DNA of 64,000 nt from Geothrix campi (lineage in GTDB: Bacteria; Acidobacteriota; Holophagae; Holophagales; Holophagaceae): NCBI RefSeq assembly GCF_024609265.1, contig NZ_JANHMP010000002.1:1-64000 (forward strand). The letters run 5' to 3'. A model generated the notes under the pieces. The model did not search any database and had not been told where the DNA came from. It was given only the letters and a program-made list of their open reading frames with translations. Positions 1 to 6,393 of the stretch are shown in pieces. Within the stretch, counting starts at the first letter, position 1. The number at the start of each line of letters is the position of its first letter. A program made the translations under genes and the position numbers.

Positions 1-84
1 AACGTAGGCAGGGCCAAGCCAGAACACCAGAGTGTGCATCCAGGCGTACCCCCTCCAAACTTTGAATTGTAGGGTTCGTTGCAT
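1..84 (-). CDS. Integron cassette ORF, N-terminal fragment (truncated by window edge)
   Basis: Directly after attC site A, an ATG at 84-82 opens a reading frame that runs off the window. The visible 28 residues begin MQRTLQFKVWRG and continue with a hydrophobic stretch (MHTLVFWLGPAYV) that could be the start of a membrane segment. The 22-bp gap from the recombination core site is the usual spacing in this array. No family can be named from this fragment. Confidence 0.5.
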   Translation of the reverse strand, partial: MQRTLQFKVWRGYAWMHTLVFWLGPAYV

Positions 85-106
85 TTTGTCCCTGTGAGTG
101 CGAGCC

Positions 107-230
107 ACCTAACGAATGAAGCTAACCGGACCCGCCTGCACCGAGGCGATGAACGGAGCCGAGGAAGGGAAATGTTGAGAGAGATCGAAAGGCAACGCAG
201 GCGGGGTCCGAGTTGAGCGGAGGGTTAGGC
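107..230 (-). other. attC recombination site A
   Basis: The outer core sites are ACCTAAC at 107-113 and GTTAGGC at 224-230. Between them lie the same inner arms as in the other sites: GACCCGCCTGCA near the left end and TGCAGGCGGGGTCC-like sequence near the right end, which pair to form the stem. On the - strand this site terminates the 164-aa cassette gene and precedes the edge-truncated cassette. Confidence 0.9.
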
Positions 231-246
231 CGACGGTAGATCAAGG

Positions 247-741
247 TCAACCTCCGACCGGATTGCCGACACCTGTGGATTTGAACCATTCTGCAAGCCG
301 GTCAGCGTGCTTGCCCGCCGCTAAACGAATGGATTTGCCGTTGTTCATGTCGTTCAAAGTTAATGCTCGCCCAATCCATTCGAGCACAACAGCGGATTTG
401 GGCCTCACAACCCTCTGAGTGATGCCGAGGGGAATAGGGATGCCATTGATGTTCAGCCAAGTGGTTGGGACTTTATGAAAGACGATAGATTCACCTTCGA
501 GGCTTACCTTCCTTGGAAATGTTCTGATGGCATATTTCGCGACTGCCAGGTAAATACAGCAACTGATGATGCCGGTAATGATGTGGAGAAAGTTGCGCTC
601 TTGAAAAGATTCAACGACTGAGGCAACCAGTACCCAAATCGCTCCGACCTGAAAGAACCGTTTCAGGAAAAGCAAGAACCCCGAGACCTCAATAATGAAC
701 TCGGAGTCAGCGATGGAGGTTGTCTTGGCTTCGGAAGTCAT
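247..741 (-). CDS. Integron cassette protein, two-TM hypothetical membrane protein
   Basis: The protein is 164 aa, starting at ATG 741-739 (MTSEAKTTS). The frame is open upstream into attC, but a start there would lie inside the recombination site. Two hydrophobic segments lie at about residues 32-45 and 54-70, followed by a soluble C-terminal half of about 90 residues. This layout resembles small bacterial PH-like or YcxB-like membrane proteins, but no family motif is recognised. Its own promoter is not obvious, so it may depend on the integron promoter or be silent. Confidence 0.75.
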   Translation of the reverse strand: MTSEAKTTSIADSEFIIEVSGFLLFLKRFFQVGAIWVLVASVVESFQERNFLHIITGIISCCIYLAVAKYAIRTFPRKVSLEGESIVFHKVPTTWLNINGIPIPLGITQRVVRPKSAVVLEWIGRALTLNDMNNGKSIRLAAGKHADRLAEWFKSTGVGNPVGG

Positions 742-746
742 CAGAG

Positions 747-870
747 GCCTAACGAATGAAGCTAACCAGCCCCGCCTGCACCGAGGTGCTGAACGAAGCC
801 GAGGAAGCAAGATGTTGAGAGAGAGCGGAAGGAAATGCAGGCGGGGTCCGAGTTGAGCTAGGGGTTAGGC
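747..870 (-). other. attC recombination site B
   Basis: Core sites are GCCTAAC at 747-753 and GTTAGGC at 864-870, with the conserved CCCGCCTGCA/TGCAGGCGGGG stem. The right core site contains the TAA stop codon (865-867) of the cysteine-rich cassette gene, a common feature of integron cassettes. Confidence 0.93.
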
Positions 871-1125
871 CGATGGGGGCCATGGCCTGATGATGTGGGG
901 AAGCTGGGATTCTAACCGCCAGTCTACTGGCTTACGCTCGGGGTGGAACCACTGGCAGCCCTGGTTGACCCATGATTGGTAATGCTGTTCGTGGTCGTCG
1001 CAACCGTACTCGCATCCGCAACATTCGCAGATGTCGTAGGACCACCGAAGTTCCTGCGCTGAGGCATAGCTCGATGTGAATGGCCCATACCCACAGACAG
1101 GGCAGTGCGTTATCGAGACGTCCAT
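865..1125 (-). CDS. Integron cassette protein, cysteine-rich CPCC-like zinc-binding domain
   Basis: The protein is 86 aa from ATG 1125-1123 (MDVSITHCPVCGYG). Two cysteine clusters are visible, CPVC near residue 8 and CECCGCEYGCDD near residue 38. Aromatic sequence follows, including WVNQGCQWFHPERKP. This matches the general pattern of small CPCC/zinc-ribbon proteins often seen as orphan genes (CPxC then CxxC followed by FGxDD-type sequence). Metal binding is inferred; biological role is unknown. The stop codon lies inside attC B. Confidence 0.72.
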   Translation of the reverse strand: MDVSITHCPVCGYGPFTSSYASAQELRWSYDICECCGCEYGCDDHEQHYQSWVNQGCQWFHPERKPVDWRLESQLPHIIRPWPPSA

Positions 1126-1130
1126 GAGAG

Positions 1131-1255
1131 GCCTAACGATCGGAGCTAACCGGACCCCGCCTGCACCGAGGCGCTGAGCGGAGCCGAGGAAGCGAGTGGA
1201 TGAGAGAGAGCGAAAGGCAATGCAGGCGGGGTCCGAGTTGAGCGACCGGTTAGGC
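1131..1255 (-). other. attC recombination site C
   Basis: Core sites are GCCTAAC at 1131-1137 and GTTAGGC at 1249-1255. The internal arms GGACCCCGCCTGCA and TGCAGGCGGGGTCC are perfectly complementary here. At 125 bp it is one base longer than its neighbours. Confidence 0.93.
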
Positions 1256-1483
1256 CGAACGCCGATCGCTGGGTGAACCGAGCCCATGAGACGGGCACGT
1301 TAGGCGGAGGTGGGCGGGTGAGGGCACAGCGCCGGAACTTACGGCCCAAGCGCTGAGAATGGGAAAGAGCGGACGAACGGAAAGCCTGGGCCAGCGGGAA
1401 GTGACGGAGATGGAGTAATCCACTTTAGCGCGACGGGACCTTGGGGAAGTCAGACCAGAAAGCGTTGTGCCGAGCCCGCCCAC
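1250..1483 (-). CDS. Possible short ORF in a 232-bp cassette; may be non-coding
   Basis: This frame begins with GTG at 1483-1481 and ends with TAA inside attC C, giving 77 residues rich in Ser, Arg and Pro with no recognisable motif. It is the only frame of any length in the cassette between sites D and C (1256-1487). The composition looks non-coding. A stray GTTAGGC at 1299-1305 lies within it and could be a relic core site. A cassette without a real gene, or one carrying a regulatory RNA or promoter, is equally possible. Confidence 0.2.
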   Translation of the reverse strand: MGGLGTTLSGLTSPRSRRAKVDYSISVTSRWPRLSVRPLFPILSAWAVSSGAVPSPAHLRLTCPSHGLGSPSDRRSA

Positions 1484-1487
1484 GTCG

Positions 1488-1611
1488 GCCTAACGAATGA
1501 AGCTAACCGGCCCCGCCTGCACCGAGGCGACGAGCGGAGCCGAGGAAGCGAGAAGTTGAGAGAGAGCGGAAGGCAATGCAGGCGGGGTCCGAGTTGAGCT
1601 AAAGGTTAGGG
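1488..1611 (-). other. attC recombination site D
   Basis: Core sites are GCCTAAC at 1488-1494 and the slightly degenerate GTTAGGG at 1605-1611. The stem arms and central sequence match the other sites. The last base of the right core site is the only clear core change in the array. Confidence 0.9.
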
Positions 1612-1614
1612 CGA

Positions 1615-2016
1615 TCAACGCTGATTCTCGGGCCACCAACGAAGTTCGGTGATGCCTGGGGACTTGGCGAGAGCTCTTTCTAGCGCCACCGCAAGCCGTT
1701 CGACTGCTGCGGTGGTATTTACCTTTCGAAAGAGTCTTCGCACAAAAGGTTTTGATGGTTCGATGAAGCAAAGAAACCCATTTTCAAATTCTTCGTAGTT
1801 GCCACAACCGACCCACAGAGGAAACGCATCGTTCTGGATGGGAATCACCCAACCCCAGTCTTCGGCGTAGATTTCGCTCACTTCAAAACCTTCATTGGCT
1901 AATGCAGAGTGGAGAAACTCAGCTAGGCGCTTGCCATGTCGACCAGGATTGATCTCCTCCTCCTCGCCGGGGTAGGCGGGAAATTCCGCTGACTTGAACT
2001 CAATGTGGGTTCGCAC
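1615..2016 (-). CDS. Integron cassette protein, conserved hypothetical (soluble, Trp/Glu-rich)
   Basis: The protein is 133 aa from ATG 2016-2014 (MRTHIEFKSAEFPAYPGEE), ending just before attC D. No signal peptide or membrane segment is seen. A central stretch (AEDWGWVIPIQND, then LWVGCGNYEEFENGF) and the C-terminal ELRWWPENQR look like a compact alpha/beta domain, reminiscent of small immunity-type proteins, but no family is firmly recognised. Similar proteins are recalled from other cassette arrays, which would need a search. Confidence 0.75.
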   Translation of the reverse strand: MRTHIEFKSAEFPAYPGEEEEINPGRHGKRLAEFLHSALANEGFEVSEIYAEDWGWVIPIQNDAFPLWVGCGNYEEFENGFLCFIEPSKPFVRRLFRKVNTTAAVERLAVALERALAKSPGITELRWWPENQR

Positions 2017-2024
2017 TGGGTGAG

Positions 2025-2148
2025 GCCTAACGGATGAAGCTAACCGGACCCGCCTGCAGCGAGGCGTTCAGCGAAGCCGAGTTAGCGAAATGCTGAGAGA
2101 GAGCGGAAGGCAATGCAGGCGGGGTCCGAGTTGAGCGGAGGGTTAGGC
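2025..2148 (-). other. attC recombination site E
   Basis: Core sites are GCCTAAC at 2025-2031 and GTTAGGC at 2142-2148, with the conserved stem arms (GGACCCGCCTGCA and TGCAGGCGGGGTCC). Confidence 0.93.
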
Positions 2149-2172
2149 ATGCAGGGTTCACCCTCGGAGAAA

Positions 2173-2709
2173 CTACTTGATTACCTGGGGCTCGAAACAA
2201 TTAGCCAACTCGGATGCGGTGCAATATTGAGAAATGTTGATGGAACGATGTTCCCAGGATACTCCTGGCTTGGTTACAACAATACTCGCCATCGAAATCA
2301 GCTTTCCCGTATGAAGGTTGAATCGCATTAAGTAGCCTGGATTGTCTGATCTGCTTTTATCGAAGCCCAGGTCAAGGAAGGTGATCACTAGGTAATGGGG
2401 AAGCACTGTTGGCTCGTGGTACCACGAAGCATATGCCGACAAAGCCTCAATGCTTTTTGAACGAAGGAGGCCCAAAAGCCCTTTCGGGATTTGAATGGTG
2501 TTCTTCCCGAGGGTGACGGACAAGGATGCAACTGGATGCTCTTGGGAGCCGCTGCTATCGAACAGAATCCGGATTGAGCTTGGTTGGAAGCTCTTCGGTA
2601 GGCCTACAAGAGTTCCATCTGATTGGATCTCGATGAAGGTATCCGCCGTAGCGAAGCAAGGGGCGGCGGTAAGCGTTAAAACCAAAATGGTCGAATTTCG
2701 GAATCTCAT
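2173..2709 (-). CDS. Integron cassette protein, predicted secreted hypothetical
   Basis: The protein is 178 aa from ATG 2709-2707, only 7 bp after the core site of attC F. The N-terminus (MRFRNSTILVLTLTAAPCFATADT) is a good Sec signal peptide with probable cleavage after ATA or FAT near residue 22. The remainder is soluble, with two cysteines near the C-terminus (QYCTASELANCF) that could form a disulfide. No family is recognised. Base composition is lower in GC than the flanking chromosome, as usual for captured cassettes. Confidence 0.75.
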   Translation of the reverse strand: MRFRNSTILVLTLTAAPCFATADTFIEIQSDGTLVGLPKSFQPSSIRILFDSSGSQEHPVASLSVTLGKNTIQIPKGLLGLLRSKSIEALSAYASWYHEPTVLPHYLVITFLDLGFDKSRSDNPGYLMRFNLHTGKLISMASIVVTKPGVSWEHRSINISQYCTASELANCFEPQVIK

Positions 2710-2716
2710 TGTGCAT

Positions 2717-2840
2717 GCCTAACGAATGAAGCTAACCGGCCACGCCTGCACCGAGGCGATGAACGGAGCCGAGGAAGCGGAATGTTGAGAGAGAGCGGAA
2801 GGCAATGCAGGCGGGGTCCGAGTTGAGCGGAGGGTTAGGT
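2717..2840 (-). other. attC recombination site F (nearest to attI)
   Basis: Core sites are GCCTAAC at 2717-2723 and GTTAGGT at 2834-2840. This is the attC of the first cassette. The last base of its outer core (T) matches the base at the attI junction (GACCTAAC at 3283-3290), as expected for a cassette inserted at attI. Confidence 0.92.
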
Positions 2841-2846
2841 CGCGTG

Positions 2847-3275
2847 TCACTTGAGTAGGCTCATTTCTTCGAACCTGAAAAACCGTTTGAACTTGGGCGT
2901 GACCCGCCAGCGGAACGTGCAGTCCTCGGTATAGAGGTAGAACTGCGAGGCATGGAGTGTCATGCGGCTTCCATTGGCTAACTGGAAATCGATGACGAGC
3001 CGAGTATCACCCGGCTCATCAGTTGTAGGCTTCAATTCCTGAAGTGGAAGATGCTTGAGGAGAGCTTTGATATCCCATGGCATGCGTACAGAGAAGCGGT
3101 AGTTGGGATTTGACCTAATGTCCTCTGCCGATAGCCGGCGGTTTGTTTGTGTTTTCCATGGCATGAAGGAGATTGTTACTTCTTTCACATCTTCAGCCTT
3201 GATCAAGGTTTCGCGCGCTTGGATTAGCCCAGCTAGGGACAGCACCAAGAACACGATTAGGAACCGGATGCGCAT
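2847..3275 (-). CDS. First integron cassette: predicted secreted hypothetical protein
   Basis: The protein is 142 aa from ATG 3275-3273. The N-terminus (MRIRFLIVFLVLSLAGLIQARE) is a clear signal peptide with a likely cut after IQA. The mature part of about 120 residues is charged, beta-rich in appearance and without a known motif. Being next to attI, this should be the best expressed and most recently acquired cassette. An export role for two of the first three cassettes is notable. Function unknown. Confidence 0.75.
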   Translation of the reverse strand: MRIRFLIVFLVLSLAGLIQARETLIKAEDVKEVTISFMPWKTQTNRRLSAEDIRSNPNYRFSVRMPWDIKALLKHLPLQELKPTTDEPGDTRLVIDFQLANGSRMTLHASQFYLYTEDCTFRWRVTPKFKRFFRFEEMSLLK

Positions 3276-3282
3276 GGGCAGC

Positions 3283-3490
3283 GACCTAACTTTGAATTGG
3301 ACGACTGGGGTGGGGGTGGGGGGAGTACGCCTAGGTCGGAGGGGCGGTAGAGATCTGGGAGGTCGTGCTTGGGGGAATGGGCGTACTGGGGGTGGGGGTT
3401 GACGGGCGAAAAAAAAGCGATAAATTGAGTCCAGTTCAGCGTGTTCGGGTGGAGGGTCTGGGGTCAGGTTAGCGCAATAGGCGGCTTGGG
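3283..3490. other. attI region between first cassette and intI
   Basis: The junction core GACCTAAC (3283-3290; GTTAGGTC on the - strand) marks the cassette insertion point. The next 200 bp are G-rich on the + strand and contain no gene. By position they must hold attI and probably the cassette promoter on the - strand, but no strong leftward -35/-10 pair could be picked out by eye. The exact attI boundaries cannot be set from one sequence. Confidence 0.7.
3399..3426 (+). promoter_or_regulatory. Candidate intI promoter
   Basis: TTGACG at 3399-3404 and TAAATT at 3421-3426 are separated by 16 bp and read toward intI, about 80 bp before its start. The spacer has a run of eight A. No LexA-like CTGT-N8-ACAG box was seen, though the local LexA consensus of this phylum may differ. 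Confidence 0.45.
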
Positions 3491-3508
3491 GTGATCGGAG
3501 CGGGGGCC

Positions 3509-4522
3509 ATGCTTGAGGGGAATAGGCAGACCGGTGAAAGGCGGAACGTGGGGGCGGAGGCGCCGCCGCCCCGGTTCCTGGATCGGCTTCGGGACAGCCT
3601 GCGGGTTCGGCACTACAGTCTCCGGACCGAGGATGCCTACCTGGACTGGGTGCGGCGATTCATCCTCTTTCACGGCAAGCGGCACCCGCAGGACATGGGG
3701 GCGCCGGAGGTCCAGGCCTTCCTGAGCCATTTGGCGGTGGACCGACGGGTGTCGCCGTCGACGCAGAATCAGGCGAAGGCGGCCCTGCTCTTCCTCTACC
3801 GCAACCTGCTGGAGGTGGAACTGCCGTGGCTTTCCGAGGTGGTCCAGGCCCGACGCCAGCCGCGGCTGCCCGTGGTGCTCACGCCGGGGGAAGTGCGGGC
3901 CGTGTTCGACCAGATGGAAGGCGGCATGGCCCTGGTGGCGCAGGTGCTATACGGCACGGGGATGCGGCTGATGGAAGGGCTGCGTCTCCGGGTGAAGGAC
4001 GTGGAATTCGAGCGGCGGGAGATCGTGGTGAGAGATGGAAAAGGGGGCAAGGACCGCGTCACGATGCTTCCGGACCGCCTGGCGGAGCCCCTCCGTGCCC
4101 ACTTGGCCCGGGCGCGGGCCCTGCACGAGCAGGACCTGGCGGAGGGCTTCGGGATGGTCTGGCTGCCGGACGCGCTGGCGGAGAAAAGCAGGTCTGCGTC
4201 TCAGGCTTGGGGCTGGCAGTGGGTCTTCCCCTCGGCGCAGCGCTCGGTGGATCCCCGCTCGGGCCTCGTCCGCCGCCACCACCTCCATCCCGAGAGCGTC
4301 CAGAAGGCCGTGCGGCTGGCGGCCCGGGCCGCCGAGCTGGTGAAGCCCGTCACCCCGCACGTGTTCCGCCACAGCTTCGCGACGCACCTGCTCGCCGCCG
4401 GCCACGACATCCGGACCGTGCAGGAGCTGCTGGGGCACAAGGATGTGGCCACGACCATGATCTACACCCACGTGCTGAACCGTGGCGGCCGCGGCGTGGC
4501 GAGCCCGCTGGATGGGCTGTGA
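3509..4522 (+). CDS. intI: Integron integrase (IntI family tyrosine recombinase)
   Basis: The protein is 337 aa from ATG 3509 (an in-frame GTG at 3491 is possible); the length equals that of typical IntI proteins. It has an N-terminal SAM-like core-binding domain (residues about 20-110) and a C-terminal catalytic domain. The catalytic residues are intact: Arg in GTGMR (about 153), His and Arg in HVFRHSF (about 284/287), His in LLGHKD (about 310) and the nucleophile Tyr in MIYTHV (about 319). The extra patch found in integron integrases but not in XerC/D is present at about 225-265 ([10 protein letters not shown] then [14 protein letters not shown]). The gene diverges from the cassettes as in classical integrons and appears functional. 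Confidence 0.96.
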   Translation: MLEGNRQTGERRNVGAEAPPPRFLDRLRDSLRVRHYSLRTEDAYLDWVRRFILFHGKRHPQDMGAPEVQAFLSHLAVDRRVSPSTQNQAKAALLFLYRNLLEVELPWLSEVVQARRQPRLPVVLTPGEVRAVFDQMEGGMALVAQVLYGTGMRLMEGLRLRVKDVEFERREIVVRDGKGGKDRVTMLPDRLAEPLRAHLARARALHEQDLAEGFGMVWLPDALAEKSRSASQAWGWQWVFPSAQRSVDPRSGLVRRHHLHPESVQKAVRLAARAAELVKPVTPHVFRHSFATHLLAAGHDIRTVQELLGHKDVATTMIYTHVLNRGGRGVASPLDGL

Positions 4523-4566
4523 CCGGGCTTCCGTGATGAGCTGAAATCGCTAGCTGATCTACTTCA

Positions 4567-4884
4567 CCTGGTTATCGGCGAGCTTCAGCCGAACAACGAT
4601 CTCCACGAAGAACACGAAGGCACCCTGCGGGTGCACGAAGGGCGCGAATGGGCCTCGATCCACCGTGGGCATCCCTTCGCGGGCGGCGGCTCCAGGCCGC
4701 TTCCAGGGGCCGCCATGGTCGCCACCCGCGAAGCCGGTCCTGCCAAGCGCAACCGGGGGCCAGAGGCCCGGATGTCCCAGGCCGGAACGCTGGTATCCGT
4801 CTTCGTGGCCTCTGCTTTCTTCTTCGTGTGCTTCATGAAGGCTGTTGAAGCCTTTGATCAAGTTGAGGCTCGCCGATAACCGGG
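4567..4884. repeat. Inverted-repeat (MITE-like) non-coding element behind intI
   Basis: The 395 bp between intI and the next gene hold no credible CDS. The left end (4567-4588) and right end (4863-4884) are inverted copies sharing GGTTATCGGCGAGC, with 19 of 22 positions matching. Just inside both ends lie inverted CACGAAGAACACGAAG-like stretches, which translate into Lys/Glu-rich nonsense in several frames. The structure suggests a small mobile or REP-type element. No transposase is present. Confidence 0.55.
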
Positions 4885-4917
4885 CTATTTGGAGTCCTGC
4901 GGCAGTACGATCGGATC

Positions 4918-5289
4918 ATGCACATGTCCGGCTTGAGGTTCCGCAGCCTGGTGGACGAGGCGCTGGTGCTCGTGCCAGAGGAGTTCCGGCCCTACCTCGA
5001 GGGGGTGGCGATCGTCATCGAGGATTGGGCGCCGGATGCCCTGCTGGACACCCTGGGGGTGCCGGAGGACGAGACCCTCTACGGCCTCTACTCGGGCCGG
5101 GCCCTGACGGAGGGACCGGAGCAATCCGGCGACCTGCCGCCGCGCATCACGATCTATCGGGGGCCCCTCCTGGAGGACTGCCGGGACGAGGACGACCTGC
5201 GCGAGGAGATCGCCACCACGGTCATCCATGAGATCGCCCACCACTTCGGCATCAGCGAGGCGCGGCTGGAGGAACTGGGGTGGGGCTAG
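4918..5289 (+). CDS. Metallopeptidase-fold (zincin-like) family protein, PF06262 type
   Basis: The protein is 123 aa. The C-terminal motif HEIAHHFGISEARLEELGW carries an HExxH zinc site followed by an Asp/Glu-rich tail, typical of the short PF06262 (former DUF1025) minimal metalloproteases. These proteins are about 115-130 aa, lack a signal peptide and have no well-established substrate. The start at ATG 4918 is followed by a second ATG two codons later, so either may be used. It is a single gene, not obviously in an operon. Confidence 0.85.
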   Translation: MHMSGLRFRSLVDEALVLVPEEFRPYLEGVAIVIEDWAPDALLDTLGVPEDETLYGLYSGRALTEGPEQSGDLPPRITIYRGPLLEDCRDEDDLREEIATTVIHEIAHHFGISEARLEELGWG

Positions 5290-5441
5290 GCGGGTTCTGC
5301 CGGGAAGTGGCCGGATCAGCAGAGCATCCTAAGGATGGATGAGGGTGAAGGAGCCGGCCGTTTTTTCCCTCCGGTGGCTGTTCGCGCCCTCCGATAAACT
5401 GATCCATTGGGTTGAACCGCGCCTGGAAGCCCGGAGTGTTG

Positions 5442-6338
5442 ATGCTGAAACGCCTGTGGTCCACCTTCAAGGGCAGTGTCGCCGGCTCGGTGCTGGCGGC
5501 CAACGCCCTGGCCATCTTCTCGGGGATGATCCCCCTGGCCCTGGTGAAGCTGGCCCTGCCTTTCGGCGCGGCCCGCCGCGGGGTGGACCGCGCGCTGAAT
5601 GCCCTGGCGGAAGGCTGGATCGCCGTGAACGGCGGGTGGATGGCGATGGTGCAGCGCATCCGCTGGGATGTGCGAGGCCTCGAAGGGCTGCGCCGCCGGG
5701 GCTGGTACCTGGTGAGCAGCAACCACCAGAGCTGGGTGGACATCCTGGTGCTGCAGAAGGTCTTCCACCGCAAGGTGCCCTTCCTGAAGTTCTTCCTCAA
5801 GCGCCAGCTGCTCTACGTGCCCGTGATGGGCCTGGCCTGGTGGGCGCTGGATTTCCCGTTCATGCGCCGCCGCAGCGGCAGCCGGTCGAAGGATCTCGCC
5901 ACGGCCCGCCGGGCCTGCGAGAAGTTCCGGCAGATCCCCACCTCGGTGATGAACTTCCTGGAGGGCACGCGCTTCAGCCCGGCCAAGAAGGCGGCCCAGC
6001 AGTCGCCCTACCGGCACCTGCTCAAGCCCAAGGTGGGTGGCCTGGCTACGGCCCTCAGCGCCATGGGCGAGCGCTTCGACGCCCTGCTGGACGTCACCAT
6101 CGTCTACCCCGAGGGCGTGCCCAGCTTCTGGGACTTCCTCTCCGGCAAGGTGAAGCAGGTGGTGGTGCGGGTGCGGGAGCTGGAGATCCCCAAGGACCTG
6201 CTGGGCGGTGACTACGAGGGCGATCCTGCTTTCCGCGCCCGCATGCAGGCCTGGCTGCATGGGATCTGGGAGGAGAAGGACCACAAGATCGACGAGATCG
6301 TGCTGGGATTGCAGGCACGCTCAGAGGCCCGTTCCTGA
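5442..6338 (+). CDS. Lysophospholipid/AGPAT-type acyltransferase (PlsC superfamily, YihG-like)
   Basis: The protein is 298 aa from ATG 5442, which has a GGAG box 6-9 bp upstream; an upstream TTG is less likely. An N-terminal hydrophobic segment anchors it to the inner membrane. The acyltransferase signature NHQSWVDI (H-x4-D) lies near residue 87, and the substrate motif FLEGTRFSP near residue 170. These match bacterial YihG/AGPAT-like enzymes that transfer acyl chains to lysophospholipids. A terminator hairpin follows directly, so the unit is monocistronic or ends here. Confidence 0.85.
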   Translation: MLKRLWSTFKGSVAGSVLAANALAIFSGMIPLALVKLALPFGAARRGVDRALNALAEGWIAVNGGWMAMVQRIRWDVRGLEGLRRRGWYLVSSNHQSWVDILVLQKVFHRKVPFLKFFLKRQLLYVPVMGLAWWALDFPFMRRRSGSRSKDLATARRACEKFRQIPTSVMNFLEGTRFSPAKKAAQQSPYRHLLKPKVGGLATALSAMGERFDALLDVTIVYPEGVPSFWDFLSGKVKQVVVRVRELEIPKDLLGGDYEGDPAFRARMQAWLHGIWEEKDHKIDEIVLGLQARSEARS

Positions 6339-6340
6339 TG

Positions 6341-6370
6341 AAAAAGAGGCGCCATCCGGCGCCTCTTTTC
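6341..6370. terminator. Bidirectional rho-independent terminator
   Basis: A 12-bp perfect stem (AAAAGAGGCGCC / GGCGCCTCTTTT) with loop ATCC is flanked by A-rich and T-rich ends. It can stop both the rightward acyltransferase gene and the leftward serC transcript. Confidence 0.85.
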
Positions 6371-6393
6371 CGCATGGGGATTTGGTCCCGGGA

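Larger units (their letters stand above)
1..4522. mobile_element. Chromosomal integron: intI plus cassette array (array continues beyond left edge)
   Basis: An IntI-type recombinase gene reads rightward. A row of short leftward-reading genes is separated by six repeats of about 124 bp, each starting and ending with GCCTAAC/GTTAGGC-type core sites. The repeats fold into long imperfect hairpins, so they are attC sites. The gene-attC-gene-attC order, the divergent integrase and the near-identity of the repeats match a sedentary chromosomal integron rather than a mobile resistance integron. Cassettes nearest the integrase are the most recently captured ones. The left end is not in the window. Confidence 0.93.

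Noticed and set aside
56-70. AACTTTGAATTG at both the left edge and the attI junction (3288-3299)
   Set aside because: The match is 11-12 bp only, one copy lies inside a coding frame, and flanking bases differ. It is probably chance.
2113-2722. Rightward frames inside the cassette at 2173-2709
   Set aside because: They lack ribosome sites and cross the attC; the leftward gene has a signal peptide, correct spacing and fits the array direction.
107-2840. Repeat array that might be read as a CRISPR or satellite
   Set aside because: Repeats are 124 bp with internal dyad structure and core sites, and the spacers are genes of 200-540 bp. This is an integron cassette array.
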